Shown: positions 1-12,636 of the stretch, piece after piece
Layout of the letters: every line of letters starts with the position of its first letter
Position numbering within the stretch: position 1 is the stretch's first letter
Assembly (NCBI GenBank): GCA_964057225.1
Contig: OZ059898.1
Span: forward strand, 1,550,001-1,614,000
From: Auanema rhodensis
Taxonomy: Eukaryota > Nematoda > Chromadorea > Rhabditida > Rhabditidae
Reading direction: 5' to 3'
DNA: 64,000 nt
The notes under the pieces: model-generated
Databases searched by the model: none
Told to the model about the DNA's origin: nothing
What the model saw: the letters and a program-made list of their open reading frames with translations, nothing else
Made by a program: the position numbers and the translations under genes

Positions 1-32
1 CGCTAGCTTAAAAATGCACCGAGATATCAACT

Positions 33-54
33 GATATAAGTTCACACTTATATC
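33..54. repeat. Short perfect dyad 1 (8-bp arms, 6-nt spacer), first copy
   Basis: GATATAAG at 33-40 is the exact reverse complement of CTTATATC at 47-54, separated by TTCACA. The dyad recurs at the same place in nearly every monomer. Subtype U and its relatives (monomers at 8074, 10531, 12637, 19657, 26325, 27729 and 40716) change T to A at monomer position 48, and the monomer at 703 changes it to G. These changes break one base pair. It could extrude as a hairpin or bind a dimeric protein, but nothing in the sequence shows which. Confidence 0.85.
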
Positions 55-204
55 CTCGATTTTCACCCTGAAGAATTAATTTTTTCGTTGAATAACATTG
101 TCCATCGTCTTTGCCTTGAAAAAAGGAATCTAAAAACATCTACTTTTTGCTGAATTATTTTGAAATTTTCTGAAAAAATTTTTGTCAAAATGTTTTTGGA
201 AGCA

Positions 205-232
205 ATGTTGAGTGTACATGGAAACTCAACAT
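205..232. repeat. Short perfect dyad 2 (9-bp arms, 10-nt spacer), first copy
   Basis: ATGTTGAGT at 205-213 is the exact reverse complement of ACTCAACAT at 224-232, with GTACATGGAA between. An overlapping alternative pairing exists between AGTGTA (211-216) and TACACT (231-236). The dyad lies in the most conserved part of the monomer. By eye only the monomers at 60721 and 63178 (T to G at position 213) and the one at 53352 (1-bp deletion in the right arm) disturb it. A protein-binding or hairpin role is inference. Confidence 0.87.
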
Positions 233-351
233 ACACTAATGCATCATTTTTCAAACGATCATAACTAATTTTTGTATTAAGCGTTTCTCAATGTAGTATA
301 GTGCATTCGATGCGGATTTTTGAGCTGCGTCGATCTGTGTTATCAGATTTG

Positions 352-702
352 CGCTAGCTTAAAAATGCACCGAGATATCAACTGATATAAGTTCACACTT
401 ATATCCTCGATTTTCACCCTGAAGATTTAATTTTTTCGTTGAATAACATTGTCCATCGTCTTTGCCTTGAAAAATGGAATCTAAAAACATCTACTTTTTG
501 CTAAATTATTTTGAAATTTTTCGAAAAAATTTTTGTCAAAATGTTTTTGGAAGCAATGTTGAGTGTACATGGAAACTCAACATACACTAATGCATCATTT
601 TTCAAACGATCATAACTAATTTTTGTATTAAGCGTTTCTCAATGTAGTATAGTGCATTCGATGCGGATTTTTAAGCTGCGTCGATCTGTGTTATCAGATT
701 TG
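352..702. repeat. Representative 351-bp monomer (subtype B)
   Basis: This copy serves as the reference unit. In order it holds a GCTAGC palindrome (2-7), a GATATC palindrome (23-28), a first dyad (33-54), a variable stretch with diagnostic sites at 75, 86, 98, 109, 124 and 130, and an A/T-tract cluster from about 131 to 197. That cluster includes a self-complementary TTTTTCGAAAAA (166-177). It then has a near-invariant block from about 188 to 278, holding the second dyad (205-232), and a GC-richer end from about 300 to 351. B is the commonest subtype outside the 14-41 kb zone. The length is close to two nucleosome repeats, as in many animal satellites. The chosen start point is arbitrary because the array is circularly permutable. 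Confidence 0.9.
517..528. repeat. 12-bp self-complementary A/T-tract palindrome (TTTTTCGAAAAA)
   Basis: The sequence reads the same on both strands and sits at monomer positions 166-177, followed directly by another five-T run. It is intact in subtypes B, P, S, U, Y and Z. It is destroyed in R and W monomers, where positions 170-171 are CT instead of TC. The monomer at 7723 has an A at position 170. The surrounding alternating A and T tracts suggest intrinsically curved or easily melted DNA, but this has not been computed. Confidence 0.75.
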
Positions 703-3700
703 CGCTAGCTTAAAAATGCACCGAGATATCAACTGATATAAGTTCACACGTATATCCTCGATTTTCACCCTGAAGAATTAATTTTTTCGTTGAATAACAT
801 TGTCCATCGTCTTTGCCTTGAAAAAAGAAATCTAAAAACATCTACTTTCTGCTAAATTATTTTGAAATTTTTCGAAAAAATTTTTGTCAAAATGTTTTTG
901 GAAGCAATGTTGAGTGTACATGGAAACTCAACATACACTAATGCATCATTTTTCAAACGATCATAACTAATTTTTGTATTAAGCGTTTCTCAATGTCGTA
1001 TAGTGCATTCGATGCGGATTTTTAAGCTGCGTCGATCTGTGTTATCAGATTTGCGCTAGCTTAAAAATGCACCGAGATATCAACTGATATAAGTTCACAC
1101 TTATATCCTCGATTTTCACCCTGAAGAATTAATTTTTTCGTTGAATAACATTGTCCATCGTCTTTGCCTTGAAAAAAGGAATCTAAAAACATCTACTTTT
1201 TGCTAAATTATTCTGAAATTTTCTGAAAAAATTTTTGTCAAAATGTTTTTGGAAGCAATGTTGAGTGTACATGGAAACTCAACATACACTAATGCATCAT
1301 TTTTCAAACGATCATAACTAATTTTTGTATTAAGCGTTTCTCAATATAGTATAGTGGATTCGATGCGGATTTTTGAGCTGCGTCGATCTGTGTTATCAGA
1401 TTTGCGCTAGCTTAAAAATGCACCGAGATATCAACTGATATAAGTTCACACTTATATCCTCGATTTTCACCCTGAATATTTAATTTTTTCGTTGAATAAC
1501 ATTGTCCATCGTCTTTGCCTTGAAAAATGGAATCTAAAAACATCTACTTTTTGCTAAATTATTTTGAAATTTTTCGAAAAAATTTTTGTCAAAATGTTTT
1601 TGGAAGTAATGTTGAGTGTACATGGAAACTCAACATACACTAATGCATCATTTTTCAAACGATCATAACTAATTTTTGTATTAAGCGTTTCTCAATGTAG
1701 TATAGTGCATTCGATGCGGATTTTTAAGCTGCGTCGATCTGTGTTATCAGATTTGCGCTAGCTTAAAAATGCACCGAGATATCAACTGATATAAGTTCAC
1801 ACTTATATCCTCGATTTTCACCCTGAAGAATTAATTTTTTCGTTGAATAACATTGTCCATCGTCTTTGCCTTGAAAAAAGAAATCTAAAAACATCTACTT
1901 TTTGCTAAATTATTTTGAAATTTTCTGAAAAAATTTTTGTCAAAATGTTTTTGGAAGCAATGTTGAGTGTACATGGAAACTCAACATACACTAATGCATC
2001 ATTTTTCAAACGATCATAACTAATTTTTGTATTAAGCGTTTTTCAATGTAGTATAGTGCATTCGATGCGGATTTTTAAGCTGCGTCGATCTGTGTTATCA
2101 GATTTGCGCTAGCTTAAAAATGCACCGAGATATCAACTGATATAAGTTCACACTTATATCCTCGATTTTCACCCTGAAGATTTAATTTTTTCGTTGAATA
2201 ACATTGTCCATCGTCTTTGCCTTGAAAAATGGAATCTAAAAACATCTACTTTTTGCTAAATTATTTTGAAATTTTTCGAAAAAATTTTTGTCAAAATGTT
2301 TTTGGAAGCAATGTTGAGTGTACATGGAAACTCAACATACACTAATGCATCATTTTTCAAACGATCATAACTAATTTTTGTATTAAGCGTTTCTCAATGT
2401 AGTATAGTGCATTCGATGCGGATTTTTAAGCTGCGTCGATCTGTGTTATCAGATTTGCGCTAGCTTAAAAATGCACCGAGATATCAACTGATATAAGTTC
2501 ACACTTATATCCTCGATTTTCACCCTGAAGAATTAATTTTTTTGTTGAATAACACTGTCCATCGTCTTTGCCTTGAAAAAAGGAATCTAAAAACATCTAC
2601 TTTTTGCTAAATTATTTTGAAATTTTTCGAAAAAATTTTTGTCAAAATGTTTTTGGAAGCAATGTTGAGTGTACATGGAAACTCAACATACACTAATGCA
2701 TCATTTTTCAAACGATCATAACTAATTTTTGTATTAAGCGTTTCTCAATGTAGTATAGTGCATTCGATGCGGATTTTTAAGCTGCGTCGATCTGTGTTAT
2801 CAGATTTGCGCTAGCTTAAAAATGCACCGTGAAATCAACTGATATAAGTTCACACTTATATCCTCGATTTTCACCCTGAAGAATTAATTTTTTCGTTGAA
2901 TAACATTGTCCATCGTCTTTGCCTTGAAAAAAGGAATCTAAAAACATCTACTTTTTGCTAAATTATTTTGAAATTTTTCGAAAAAATTTTTGTCAAAATG
3001 TTTTTGGAAGCAATGTTGAGTGTACATGGAAACTCAACATACACTAATGCATCATTTTTCAAACGATCATAACTAATTTTTGTATTAAGCGTTTCTCAAT
3101 GTAGTATAGTGCATTCGATGCGGATTTTTAAGCTGCGTCGATCTGTGTTATCAGATTTGCGCTAGCTTAAAAATGCACCGAGATATCAACTGATATAAGT
3201 TCACACTTATATCCTCGATTTTCACCCTGAAGATTTAATTTTTTCGTTGAATAACATTGTCCATCGTCTTTGCCTTGAAAAATGGAATCTAAAAACATCT
3301 ACTTTTTGCTAAATTATTTTGAAATTTTTCGAAAAAATTTTTGTCAAAATGTTTTTGGAAGCAATGTTGAGTGTACATGGAAACTCAACATACACTAATG
3401 CATCATTTTTCAAACGATCATAACTAATTTTTGTATTAAGCGTTTTTCAATGTAGTATAGTGCATTCGATGCGGATTTTTAAGCTGCGTCGATCTGTGTT
3501 ATCAGATTTGCGCTAGCTTAAAAATGCACCGAGATATCAACTGATATAAGTTCACACTTATATCCTCGATTTTCACCCTGAAGAATTAATTTTTTTGTTG
3601 AATAACATTGTCCATCGTCTTTGCCTTGAAAAAAGGAATCTAAAAACATCTACTTTTTGCTAAATTATTTTGAAATTTTTCGAAAAAATTTTTGTCAAAA

Positions 3701-4563
3701 TGTTTTTGGAAGTAATGTTGAGTGTACATGGAAACTCAACATACACTAATGCATCATTTTTCAAACGATCATAACTAATTTTTGTATTAAGCGTTTCTCA
3801 ATGTAGTATAGTGCATTCGATGCGGATTTTTAAGCTGCGTCGATCTGTGTTATCAGATTTGCGCTAGCTTAAAAATGCACCGAGATATCAACTGATATAA
3901 GTTCACACTTATATCCTCGATTTTCACCCTGAAGAATTAATTTTTTCGTTGAATAACATTGTCCATCGTCTTTGCCTTGAAAAAAGAAATCTAAAAACAT
4001 CTACTTTTTGCTAAATTATTTTGAAATTTTCTGAAAAAATTTTTGTCAAAATGTTTTTGGAAGCAATGTTGAGTGTACATGGAAACTCAACATACACTAA
4101 TGCATCATTTTTCAAACGATCATAACTAATTTTTGTATTAAGCGTTTCTCAATGTAGTATAGTGCATTCGATGCGGATTTTTAAGCTGCGTCGATCTGTG
4201 TTATCAGATTTGCGCTAGCTTAAAAATGCACCGAGATATCAACTGATATAAGTTCACACTTATATCCTCGATTTTCACCCTGAAGATTTAATTTTTTCGT
4301 TGAATAACATTGTCCATCGTCTTTGCCTTGAAAAATGGAATCTAAAAACATCTACTTTTTGCTAAATTATTTTGAAATTTTTCGAAAAAATTTTTGTCAA
4401 AATGTTTTTGGAAGCAATGTTGAGTGTACATGGAAACTCAACATACACTAATGCATCATTTTTCAAACGATCATAACTAATTTTTGTATTAAGCGTTTCT
4501 CAATGTAGTATAGTGCATTCGATGCGGATTTTTAAGCTGCGTCGATCTGTGTTATCAGATTTG

Positions 4564-5265
4564 CGCTAGCTTAAAAATGCACCGTGAAATCAACTGATAT
4601 AAGTTCACACTTATATCCTCGATTTTCACCCTGAAGATTTAATTTTTTCGTTGAATAACATTGTCCATCGTCTTTGCCTTGAAAAATGGAATCTAAAAAC
4701 ATCTACTTTTTGCTAAATTATTTTGAAATTTTTCGAAAAAATTTTTGTCAAAATGTTTTTGGAAGCAATGTTGAGTGTACATGGAAACTCAACATACACT
4801 AATGCATCATTTTTCAAACGATCATAACTAATTTTTGTATTAAGCGTTTTTCAATGTAGTATAGTGCATTCGATGCGGATTTTTAAGCTGCGTCGATCTG
4901 TGTTATCAGATTTGCGCTAGCTTAAAAATGCACCGTGAAATCAACTGATATAAGTTCACACTTATATCCTCGATTTTCACCCTGAAGATTTAATTTTTTC
5001 GTTGAATAACATTGTCCATCGTCTTTGCCTTGAAAAATGGAATCTAAAAACATCTACTTTTTGCTAAATTATTTTGAAATTTTTCGAAAAAATTTTTGTC
5101 AAAATGTTTTTGGAAGCAATGTTGAGTGTACATGGAAACTCAACATACACTAATGCATCATTTTTCAAACGATCATAACTAATTTTTGTATTAAGCGTTT
5201 TTCAATGTAGTATAGTGCATTCGATGCGGATTTTTAAGCTGCGTCGATCTGTGTTATCAGATTTG
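4564..5265. repeat. Tandem pair of identical-looking S-like monomers
   Basis: Two adjacent monomers share 22T/25A, 75T, 124T and T at position 287, with no difference seen between them. This is a single-monomer duplication. The 287T variant also marks the monomers at 6319, 11935 and 12286. Confidence 0.7.
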
Positions 5266-7722
5266 CGCTAGCTTAAAAATGCACCGAGATATCAACTGAT
5301 ATAAGTTCACACTTATATCCTCGATTTTCACCCTGAAGAATTAATTTTTTTGTTGAATAACATTGTCCATCGTCTTTGCCTTGAAAAAAGGAATCTAAAA
5401 ACATCTACTTTTTGCTAAATTATTTTGAAATTTTTCGAAAAAATTTTTGTCAAAATGTTTTTGGAAGCAATGTTGAGTGTACATGGAAACTCAACATACA
5501 CTAATGCATCATTTTTCAAACGATCATAACTAATTTTTGTATTAAGCGTTTCTCAATGTAGTATAGTGCATTCGATGCGGATTTTTAAGCTGCGTCGATC
5601 TGTGTTATCAGATTTGCGCTAGCTTAAAAATGCACCGTGAAATCAACTGATATAAGTTCACACTTATATCCTCGATTTTCACCCTGAAGAATTAATTTTT
5701 TCGTTGAATAACATTGTCCATCGTCTTTGCCTTGAAAAAAGGAATCTAAAAACATCTACTTTTTGCTAAATTATTTTGAAATTTTTCGAAAAAATTTTTG
5801 TCAAAATGTTTTTGGAAGCAATGTTGAGTGTACATGGAAACTCAACATACACTAATGCATCATTTTTCAAACGATCATAACTAATTTTTGTATTAAGCGT
5901 TTCTCAATGTAGTATAGTGCATTCGATGCGGATTTTTAAGCTGCGTCGATCTGTGTTATCAGATTTGCGCTAGCTTAAAAATGCACCGAGATATCAACTG
6001 ATATAAGTTCACACTTATATCCTCGATTTTCACCCTGAAGATTTAATTTTTTCGTTGAATAACATTGTCCATCGTCTTTGCCTTGAAAAATGGAATCTAA
6101 AAACATCTACTTTTTGCTAAATTATTTTGAAATTTTTCGAAAAAATTTTTGTCAAAATGTTTTTGGAAGCAATGTTGAGTGTACATGGAAACTCAACATA
6201 CACTAATGCATCATTTTTCAAACGATCATAACTAATTTTTGTATTAAGCGTTTCTCAATGTAGTATAGTGCATTCGATGCGGATTTTTAAGCTGCGTCGA
6301 TCTGTGTTATCAGATTTGCGCTAGCTTAAAAATGCACCGTGAAATCAACTGATATAAGTTCACACTTATATCCTCGATTTTCACTCTGAAGATTTAATTT
6401 TTTCGTTGAATAACATTGTCCATCGTCTTTGCCTTGAAAAATGGAATCTAAAAACATCTACTTTTTGCTAAATTATTTTGAAATTTTTCGAAAAAATTTT
6501 TGTCAAAATGTTTTTGGAAGCAATGTTGAGTGTACATGGAAACTCAACATACACTAATGCATCATTTTTCAAACGATCATAACTAATTTTTGTATTAAGC
6601 GTTTTTCAATGTAGTATAGTGCATTCGATGCGGATTTTTAAGCTGCGTCGATCTGTGTTATCAGATTTGCGCTAGCTTAAAAATGCACCGAGATATCAAC
6701 TGATATAAGTTCACACTTATATCCTCGATTTTCACCCTGAAGAATTAATTTTTTTGTTGAATAACATTGTCCATCGTCTTTGCCTTGAAAAAAGGAATCT
6801 AAAAACATCTACTTTTTGCTAAATTATTTTGAAATTTTTCGAAAAAATTTTTGTCAAAATGTTTTTGGAAGCAATGTTGAGTGTACATGGAAACTCAACA
6901 TACACTAATGCATCATTTTTCAAACGATCATAACTAATTTTTGTATTAAGCGTTTCTCAATGTAGTATAGTGCATTCGATGCGGATTTTTAAGCTGCGTC
7001 GATCTGTGTTATCAGATTTGCGCTAGCTTAAAAATGCACCGTGAAATCAACTGATATAAGTTCACACTTATATCCTCGATTTTCACCCTGAAGAATTAAT
7101 TTTTTCGTTGAATAACATTGTCCATCGTCTTTGCCTTGAAAAAAGGAATCTAAAAACATCTACTTTTTGCTAAATTATTTTGAAATTTTTCGAAAAAATT
7201 TTTGTCAAAATGTTTTTGGAAGCAATGTTGAGTGTACATGGAAACTCAACATACACTAATGCATCATTTTTCAAACGATCATAACTAATTTTTGTATTAA
7301 GCGTTTCTCAATGTAGTATAGTGCATTCGATGCGGATTTTTAAGCTGCGTCGATCTGTGTTATCAGATTTGCGCTAGCTTGAAAATGCACCGAGATATCA
7401 ACTGATATAAGTTCACACTTATATCCTCGATTTTCACCCTGAAGATTTAATTTTTTCGTTGAATAACATTGTCCATCGTCTTTGCCTTGAAAAATGGAAT
7501 CTAAAAACATCTACTTTTTGCTAAATTATTTTGAAATTTTTCGAAAAAATTTTTGTCAAAATGTTTTTGGAAGCAATGTTGAGTGTACATGGAAACTCAA
7601 CATACACTAATGCATCATTTTTCAAACGATCATAACTAATTTTTGTATTAAGCGTTTCTCAATGTAGTATAGTGCATTCGATGCGGATTTTTAAGCTGCG
7701 TCGATCTGTGTTATCAGATTTG
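4915..7722. repeat. 4-monomer HOR, two copies (1404 bp each)
   Basis: 4915-6318 and 6319-7722 have the same order: an S-like monomer with 287T, an 86T monomer, a 22T/25A monomer with 75A and 124A, then a B monomer. Small differences are T at position 67 in the monomer at 6319 and G at position 11 in the monomer at 7372. The second copy overlaps the start of the 7-monomer repeat described next, so one amplification is nested in another. Confidence 0.75.
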
Positions 7723-10700
7723 CGCTAGCTTAAAAATGCACCGAGATATCAACTGATATAAGTTCACACTTATATCCTCGATTTTCACCCTGAAGATTTA
7801 ATTTTTTCGTTGAATAACATTGTCCATCGTCTTTGCCTTGAAAAATGGAATCTAAAAACATCTACTTTTTGCTAAATTATTTTGAAATTTTACGAAAAAA
7901 TTTTTGTCAAAATGTTTTTGGAAGCAATGTTGAGTGTACATGGAAACTCAACATACACTAATGCATCATTTTTCAAACGATCATAACTAATTTTTGTATT
8001 AAGCGTTTCTCAATGTAGTATAGTGCATTCGATGCGGATTTTTAAGCTGCGTCGATCTGTGTTATCAGATTTGCGCTAGCTTAAAAATGCACCGAGATAT
8101 CAACTGATATAAGTTCACACATATATCCTCGATTTTCACCCTGAAGAATTAATTTTTTTGTTGAATAACATTGTCCATCGTCTTTGCCTTGAAAAAAGGA
8201 ATCTAAAAACATCTACTTTTTGCTAAATTATTTTGAAATTTTTCGAAAAAATTTTTGTCAAAATGTTTTTGGAAGCAATGTTGAGTGTACATGGAAACTC
8301 AACATACACTAATGCATCATTTTTCAAACGATCATAACTAATTTTTGTATTAAGCGTTTCTCAAAGTAGTATAGTGCATTCGATGCGGATTTTTAAGCTG
8401 CGTCGATCTGTGTTATCAGATTTGCGCTAGCTTAAAAATGCACCGAGATATCAACTGATATAAGTTCACACTTATATCCTCGATTTTCACCCTGAAGATT
8501 TAATTTTTTCGTTGAATAACATTGTCCATCGTCTTTGCCTTGAAAAATGGAATCTAAAAACATCTACTTTTTGCTAAATTATTTTGAAATTTTTCGAAAA
8601 AATTTTTGTCAAAATGTTTTTGGAAGCAATGTTGAGTGTACATGGAAACTCAACATACACTAATGCATCATTTTTCAAACGATCATAACTAATTTTTGTA
8701 TTAAGCGTTTCTCAATGTAGTATAGTGCATTCGATGCGGATTTTTAAGCTGCGTCGATCTGTGTTATCAGATTTGCGCTAGCTTAAAAATGCACCGTGAA
8801 ATCAACTGATATAAGTTCACACTTATATCCTCGATTTTCACCCTGAAGAATTAATTTTTTCGTTGAATAACATTGTCCATCGTCTTTGCCTTGAAAAAAG
8901 GAATCTAAAAACATCTACTTTTTGCTAAATTATTTTGAAATTTTTCGAAAAAATTTTTGTCAAAATGTTTTTGGAAGCAATGTTGAGTGTACATGGAAAC
9001 TCAACATACACTAATGCATCATTTTTCAAACGATCATAACTAATTTTTGTATTAAGCGTTTTTCAATGTAGTATAGTGCATTCGATGCGGATTTTTAAGC
9101 TGCGTCGATCTGTGTTATCAGATTTGCGCTAGCTTAAAAATGCACCGAGATATCAACTGATATAAGTTCACACTTATATCCTCGATTTTCACCCTGAAGA
9201 ATTAATTTTTTTGTTGAATAACATTGTCCATCGTCTTTGCCTTGAAAAAAGGAATCTAAAAACATCTACTTTTTGCTAAATTATTTTGAAATTTTTCGAA
9301 AAAATTTTTGTCAAAATGTTTTTGGAAGCAATGTTGAGTGTACATGGAAACTCAACATACACTAATGCATCATTTTTCAAACGATCATAACTAATTTTTG
9401 TATTAAGCGTTTCTCAATGTAGTATAGTGCATTCGATGCGGATTTTTAAGCTGCGTCGATCTGTGTTATCAGATTTGCGCTAGCTTAAAAATGCACCGTG
9501 AAATCAACTGATATAAGTTCACACTTATATCCTCGATTTTCACCCTGAAGAATTAATTTTTTCGTTGAATAACATTGTCCATCGTCTTTGCCTTGAAAAA
9601 AGGAATCTAAAAACATCTACTTTTTGCTAAATTATTTTGAAATTTTTCGAAAAAATTTTTGTCAAAATGTTTTTGGAAGCAATGTTGAGTGTACATGGAA
9701 ACTCAACATACACTAATGCATCATTTTTCAAACGATCATAACTAATTTTTGTATTAAGCGTTTCTCAATGTAGTATAGTGCATTCGATGCGGATTTTTAA
9801 GCTGCGTCGATCTGTGTTATCAGATTTGCGCTAGCTTGAAAATGCACCGAGATATCAACTGATATAAGTTCACACTTATATCCTCGATTTTCACCCTGAA
9901 GATTTAATTTTTTCGTTGAATAACATTGTCCATCGTCTTTGCCTTGAAAAATGGAATCTAAAAACATCTACTTTTTGCTAAATTATTTTGAAATTTTTCG
10001 AAAAAATTTTTGTCAAAATGTTTTTGGAAGCAATGTTGAGTGTACATGGAAACTCAACATACACTAATGCATCATTTTTCAAACGATCATAACTAATTTT
10101 TGTATTAAGCGTTTCTCAATGTAGTATAGTGCATTCGATGCGGATTTTTAAGCTGCGTCGATCTGTGTTATCAGATTTGCGCTAGCTTAAAAATGCACCG
10201 AGATATCAACTGATATAAGTTCACACTTATATCCTCGATTTTCACCCTGAAGATTTAATTTTTTCGTTGAATAACATTGTCCATCGTCTTTGCCTTGAAA
10301 AATGGAATCTAAAAACATCTACTTTTTGCTAAATTATTTTGAAATTTTTCGAAAAAATTTTTGTCAAAATGTTTTTGGAAGCAATGTTGAGTGTACATGG
10401 AAACTCAACATACACTAATGCATCATTTTTCAAACGATCATAACTAATTTTTGTATTAAGCGTTTCTCAATGTAGTATAGTGCATTCGATGCGGATTTTT
10501 AAGCTGCGTCGATCTGTGTTATCAGATTTGCGCTAGCTTAAAAATGCACCGAGATATCAACTGATATAAGTTCACACATATATCCTCGATTTTCACCCTG
10601 AAGAATTAATTTTTTTGTTGAATAACATTGTCCATCGTCTTTGCCTTGAAAAAAGGAATCTAAAAACATCTACTTTTTGCTAAATTATTTTGAAATTTTT

Positions 10701-11583
10701 CGAAAAAATTTTTGTCAAAATGTTTTTGGAAGCAATGTTGAGTGTACATGGAAACTCAACATACACTAATGCATCATTTTTCAAACGATCATAACTAATT
10801 TTTGTATTAAGCGTTTCTCAAAGTAGTATAGTGCATTCGATGCGGATTTTTAAGCTGCGTCGATCTGTGTTATCAGATTTGCGCTAGCTTAAAAATGCAC
10901 CGAGATATCAACTGATATAAGTTCACACTTATATCCTCGATTTTCACCCTGAAGATTTAATTTTTTCGTTGAATAACATTGTCCATCGTCTTTGCCTTGA
11001 AAAATGGAATCTAAAAACATCTACTTTTTGCTAAATTATTTTGAAATTTTTCGAAAAAATTTTTGTCAAAATGTTTTTGGAAGCAATGTTGAGTGTACAT
11101 GGAAACTCAACATACACTAATGCATCATTTTTCAAACGATCATAACTAATTTTTGTATTAAGCGTTTCTCAATGTAGTATAGTGCATTCGATGCGGATTT
11201 TTAAGCTGCGTCGATCTGTGTTATCAGATTTGCGCTAGCTTAAAAATGCACCGTGAAATCAACTGATATAAGTTCACACTTATATCCTCGATTTTCACCC
11301 TGAAGAATTAATTTTTTCGTTGAATAACATTGTCCATCGTCTTTGCCTTGAAAAAAGGAATCTAAAAACATCTACTTTTTGCTAAATTATTTTGAAATTT
11401 TTCGAAAAAATTTTTGTCAAAATGTTTTTGGAAGCAATGTTGAGTGTACATGGAAACTCAACATACACTAATGCATCATTTTTCAAACGATCATAACTAG
11501 TTTTTGTATTAAGCGTTTCTCAATGTAGTATAGTGCATTCGATGCGGATTTTTAAGCTGCGTCGATCTGTGTTATCAGATTTG
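6670..11583. repeat. 7-monomer HOR, two copies (2457 bp each)
   Basis: Copies 6670-9126 and 9127-11583 match monomer by monomer. The order is 86T type; 22T/25A type; B with G at position 11; B; a 48A, 86T, 292A type; B; 22T/25A type with 75A and 124A. The shared rare G at position 11 (7372 and 9829) and shared 48A/292A (8074 and 10531) show that this is a segmental duplication, not chance. Private changes since then include A at 170 in the monomer at 7723, 287T in the monomer at 8776 and G at 268 in the monomer at 11233. Confidence 0.85.
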
Positions 11584-12636
11584 CGCTAGCTTAAAAATGC
11601 ACCGAGATATCAACTGATATAAGTTCAAACTTATATCCTCGATTTTCACCCTGAAGATTTAATTTTTTCGTTGAATAACATTGTCCATCGTCTTTGCCTT
11701 AAAAAATGGAATCTAAAAACATCTACTTTTTGCTAAATTATTTTGAAATTTTTCGAAAAAATTTTTGTCAAAATGTTTTTGGAAGCAATGTTGAGTGTAC
11801 ATGGAAACTCAACATACACTAATGCATCATTTTTCAAACGATCATAACTAATTTTTGTATTAAGCGTTTCTCAATGTAGTATAGTGCATTCGATGCGGAT
11901 TTTTAAGCTGCGTCGATCTGTGTTATCAGATTTGCGCTAGCTTAAAAATGCACCGAGATATCAACTGATATAAGTTCACACTTATATCCTCGATTTTCAC
12001 CCTGAAGATTTAATTTTTTCGTTGAATAACATTGTCCATCGTCTTTGCCTTGAAAAATGGAATCTAAAAACATCTACTTTTTGCTAAATTATTTTGAAAT
12101 TTTTCGAAAAAATTTTTGTCAAAATGTTTTTGGAAGCAATGTTGAGTGTACATGGAAACTCAACATACACTAATGCATCATTTTTCAAACGATCATAACT
12201 AATTTTTGTATTAAGCGTTTTTCAATGTAGTATAGTGCATTCGATGCGGATTTTTAAGCTGCGTCGATCTGTGTTATCAGATTTGCGCTAGCTTAAAAAT
12301 GCACCGTGAAATCAACTGATATAAGTTCACACTTATATCCTCGATTTTCACCCTGAAGATTTAATTTTTTCGTTGAATAACATTGTCCATCGTCTTTGCC
12401 TTGAAAAATGGAATCTAAAAACATCTACTTTTTGCTAAATTATTTTGAAATTTTTCGAAAAAATTTTTGTCAAAATGTTTTTGGAAGCAATGTTGAGTGT
12501 ACATGGAAACTCAACATACACTAATGCATCATTTTTCAAACGATCATAACTAATTTTTGTATTAAGCGTTTTTCAATGTAGTATAGTGCATTCGATGCGG
12601 ATTTTTAAGCTGCGTCGATCTGTGTTATCAGATTTG
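11584..12636. repeat. Three-monomer linker (B, B with 287T, S-like with 287T)
   Basis: These monomers join the 7-monomer repeat to the 20-monomer block. The first has private changes (A in the spacer of dyad 1 at position 45 and A at 118). The other two carry 287T and resemble monomers at 4213-5265. Confidence 0.6.

Larger units (their letters stand above)
1..4914. repeat. Left segment: 14 mixed monomers
   Basis: Fourteen monomers of mixed subtype, including several private variants. The monomer at 1 has G at positions 152 and 322. The monomer at 703 has G at 48 and a changed 295 region. The monomer at 1054 has C at 160 and G at 304 and 322. The monomer at 1405 has T at 73. Loose repetition is visible: the B, 86T, 22T/25A order at 2107-3159 resembles the 4-monomer unit further right. 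No clear HOR boundary can be placed here. Higher private variation suggests this part has been homogenised less recently than the segments to its right. Confidence 0.75.

Noticed and set aside
81-97. CENP-B box-like half match (TTTCGTTG at about 84-91)
   Set aside because: The first eight bases fit the start of the mammalian CENP-B box, but the required CGGG half is absent (ACAT instead). The C is lost in all 86T monomers. It is a partial resemblance only.
63-254. 63-codon open reading frame on the minus strand of the first monomer
   Set aside because: It begins with TTG, not ATG. It exists only because this monomer has G at position 152. The usual A makes an in-frame TAG on the minus strand in the other monomers. 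It has no recognisable domain and lies wholly inside a satellite unit, so it is a chance opening.
1-351. Ancestral duplication of a half-monomer of about 175 bp
   Set aside because: The two dyads are evenly spaced, but the two halves do not align. The only hint is a short resemblance between TAATTTTTTCGTTG near 77 and TAATTTTTGTATT near 266, both of low-complexity type and not at the right offset.
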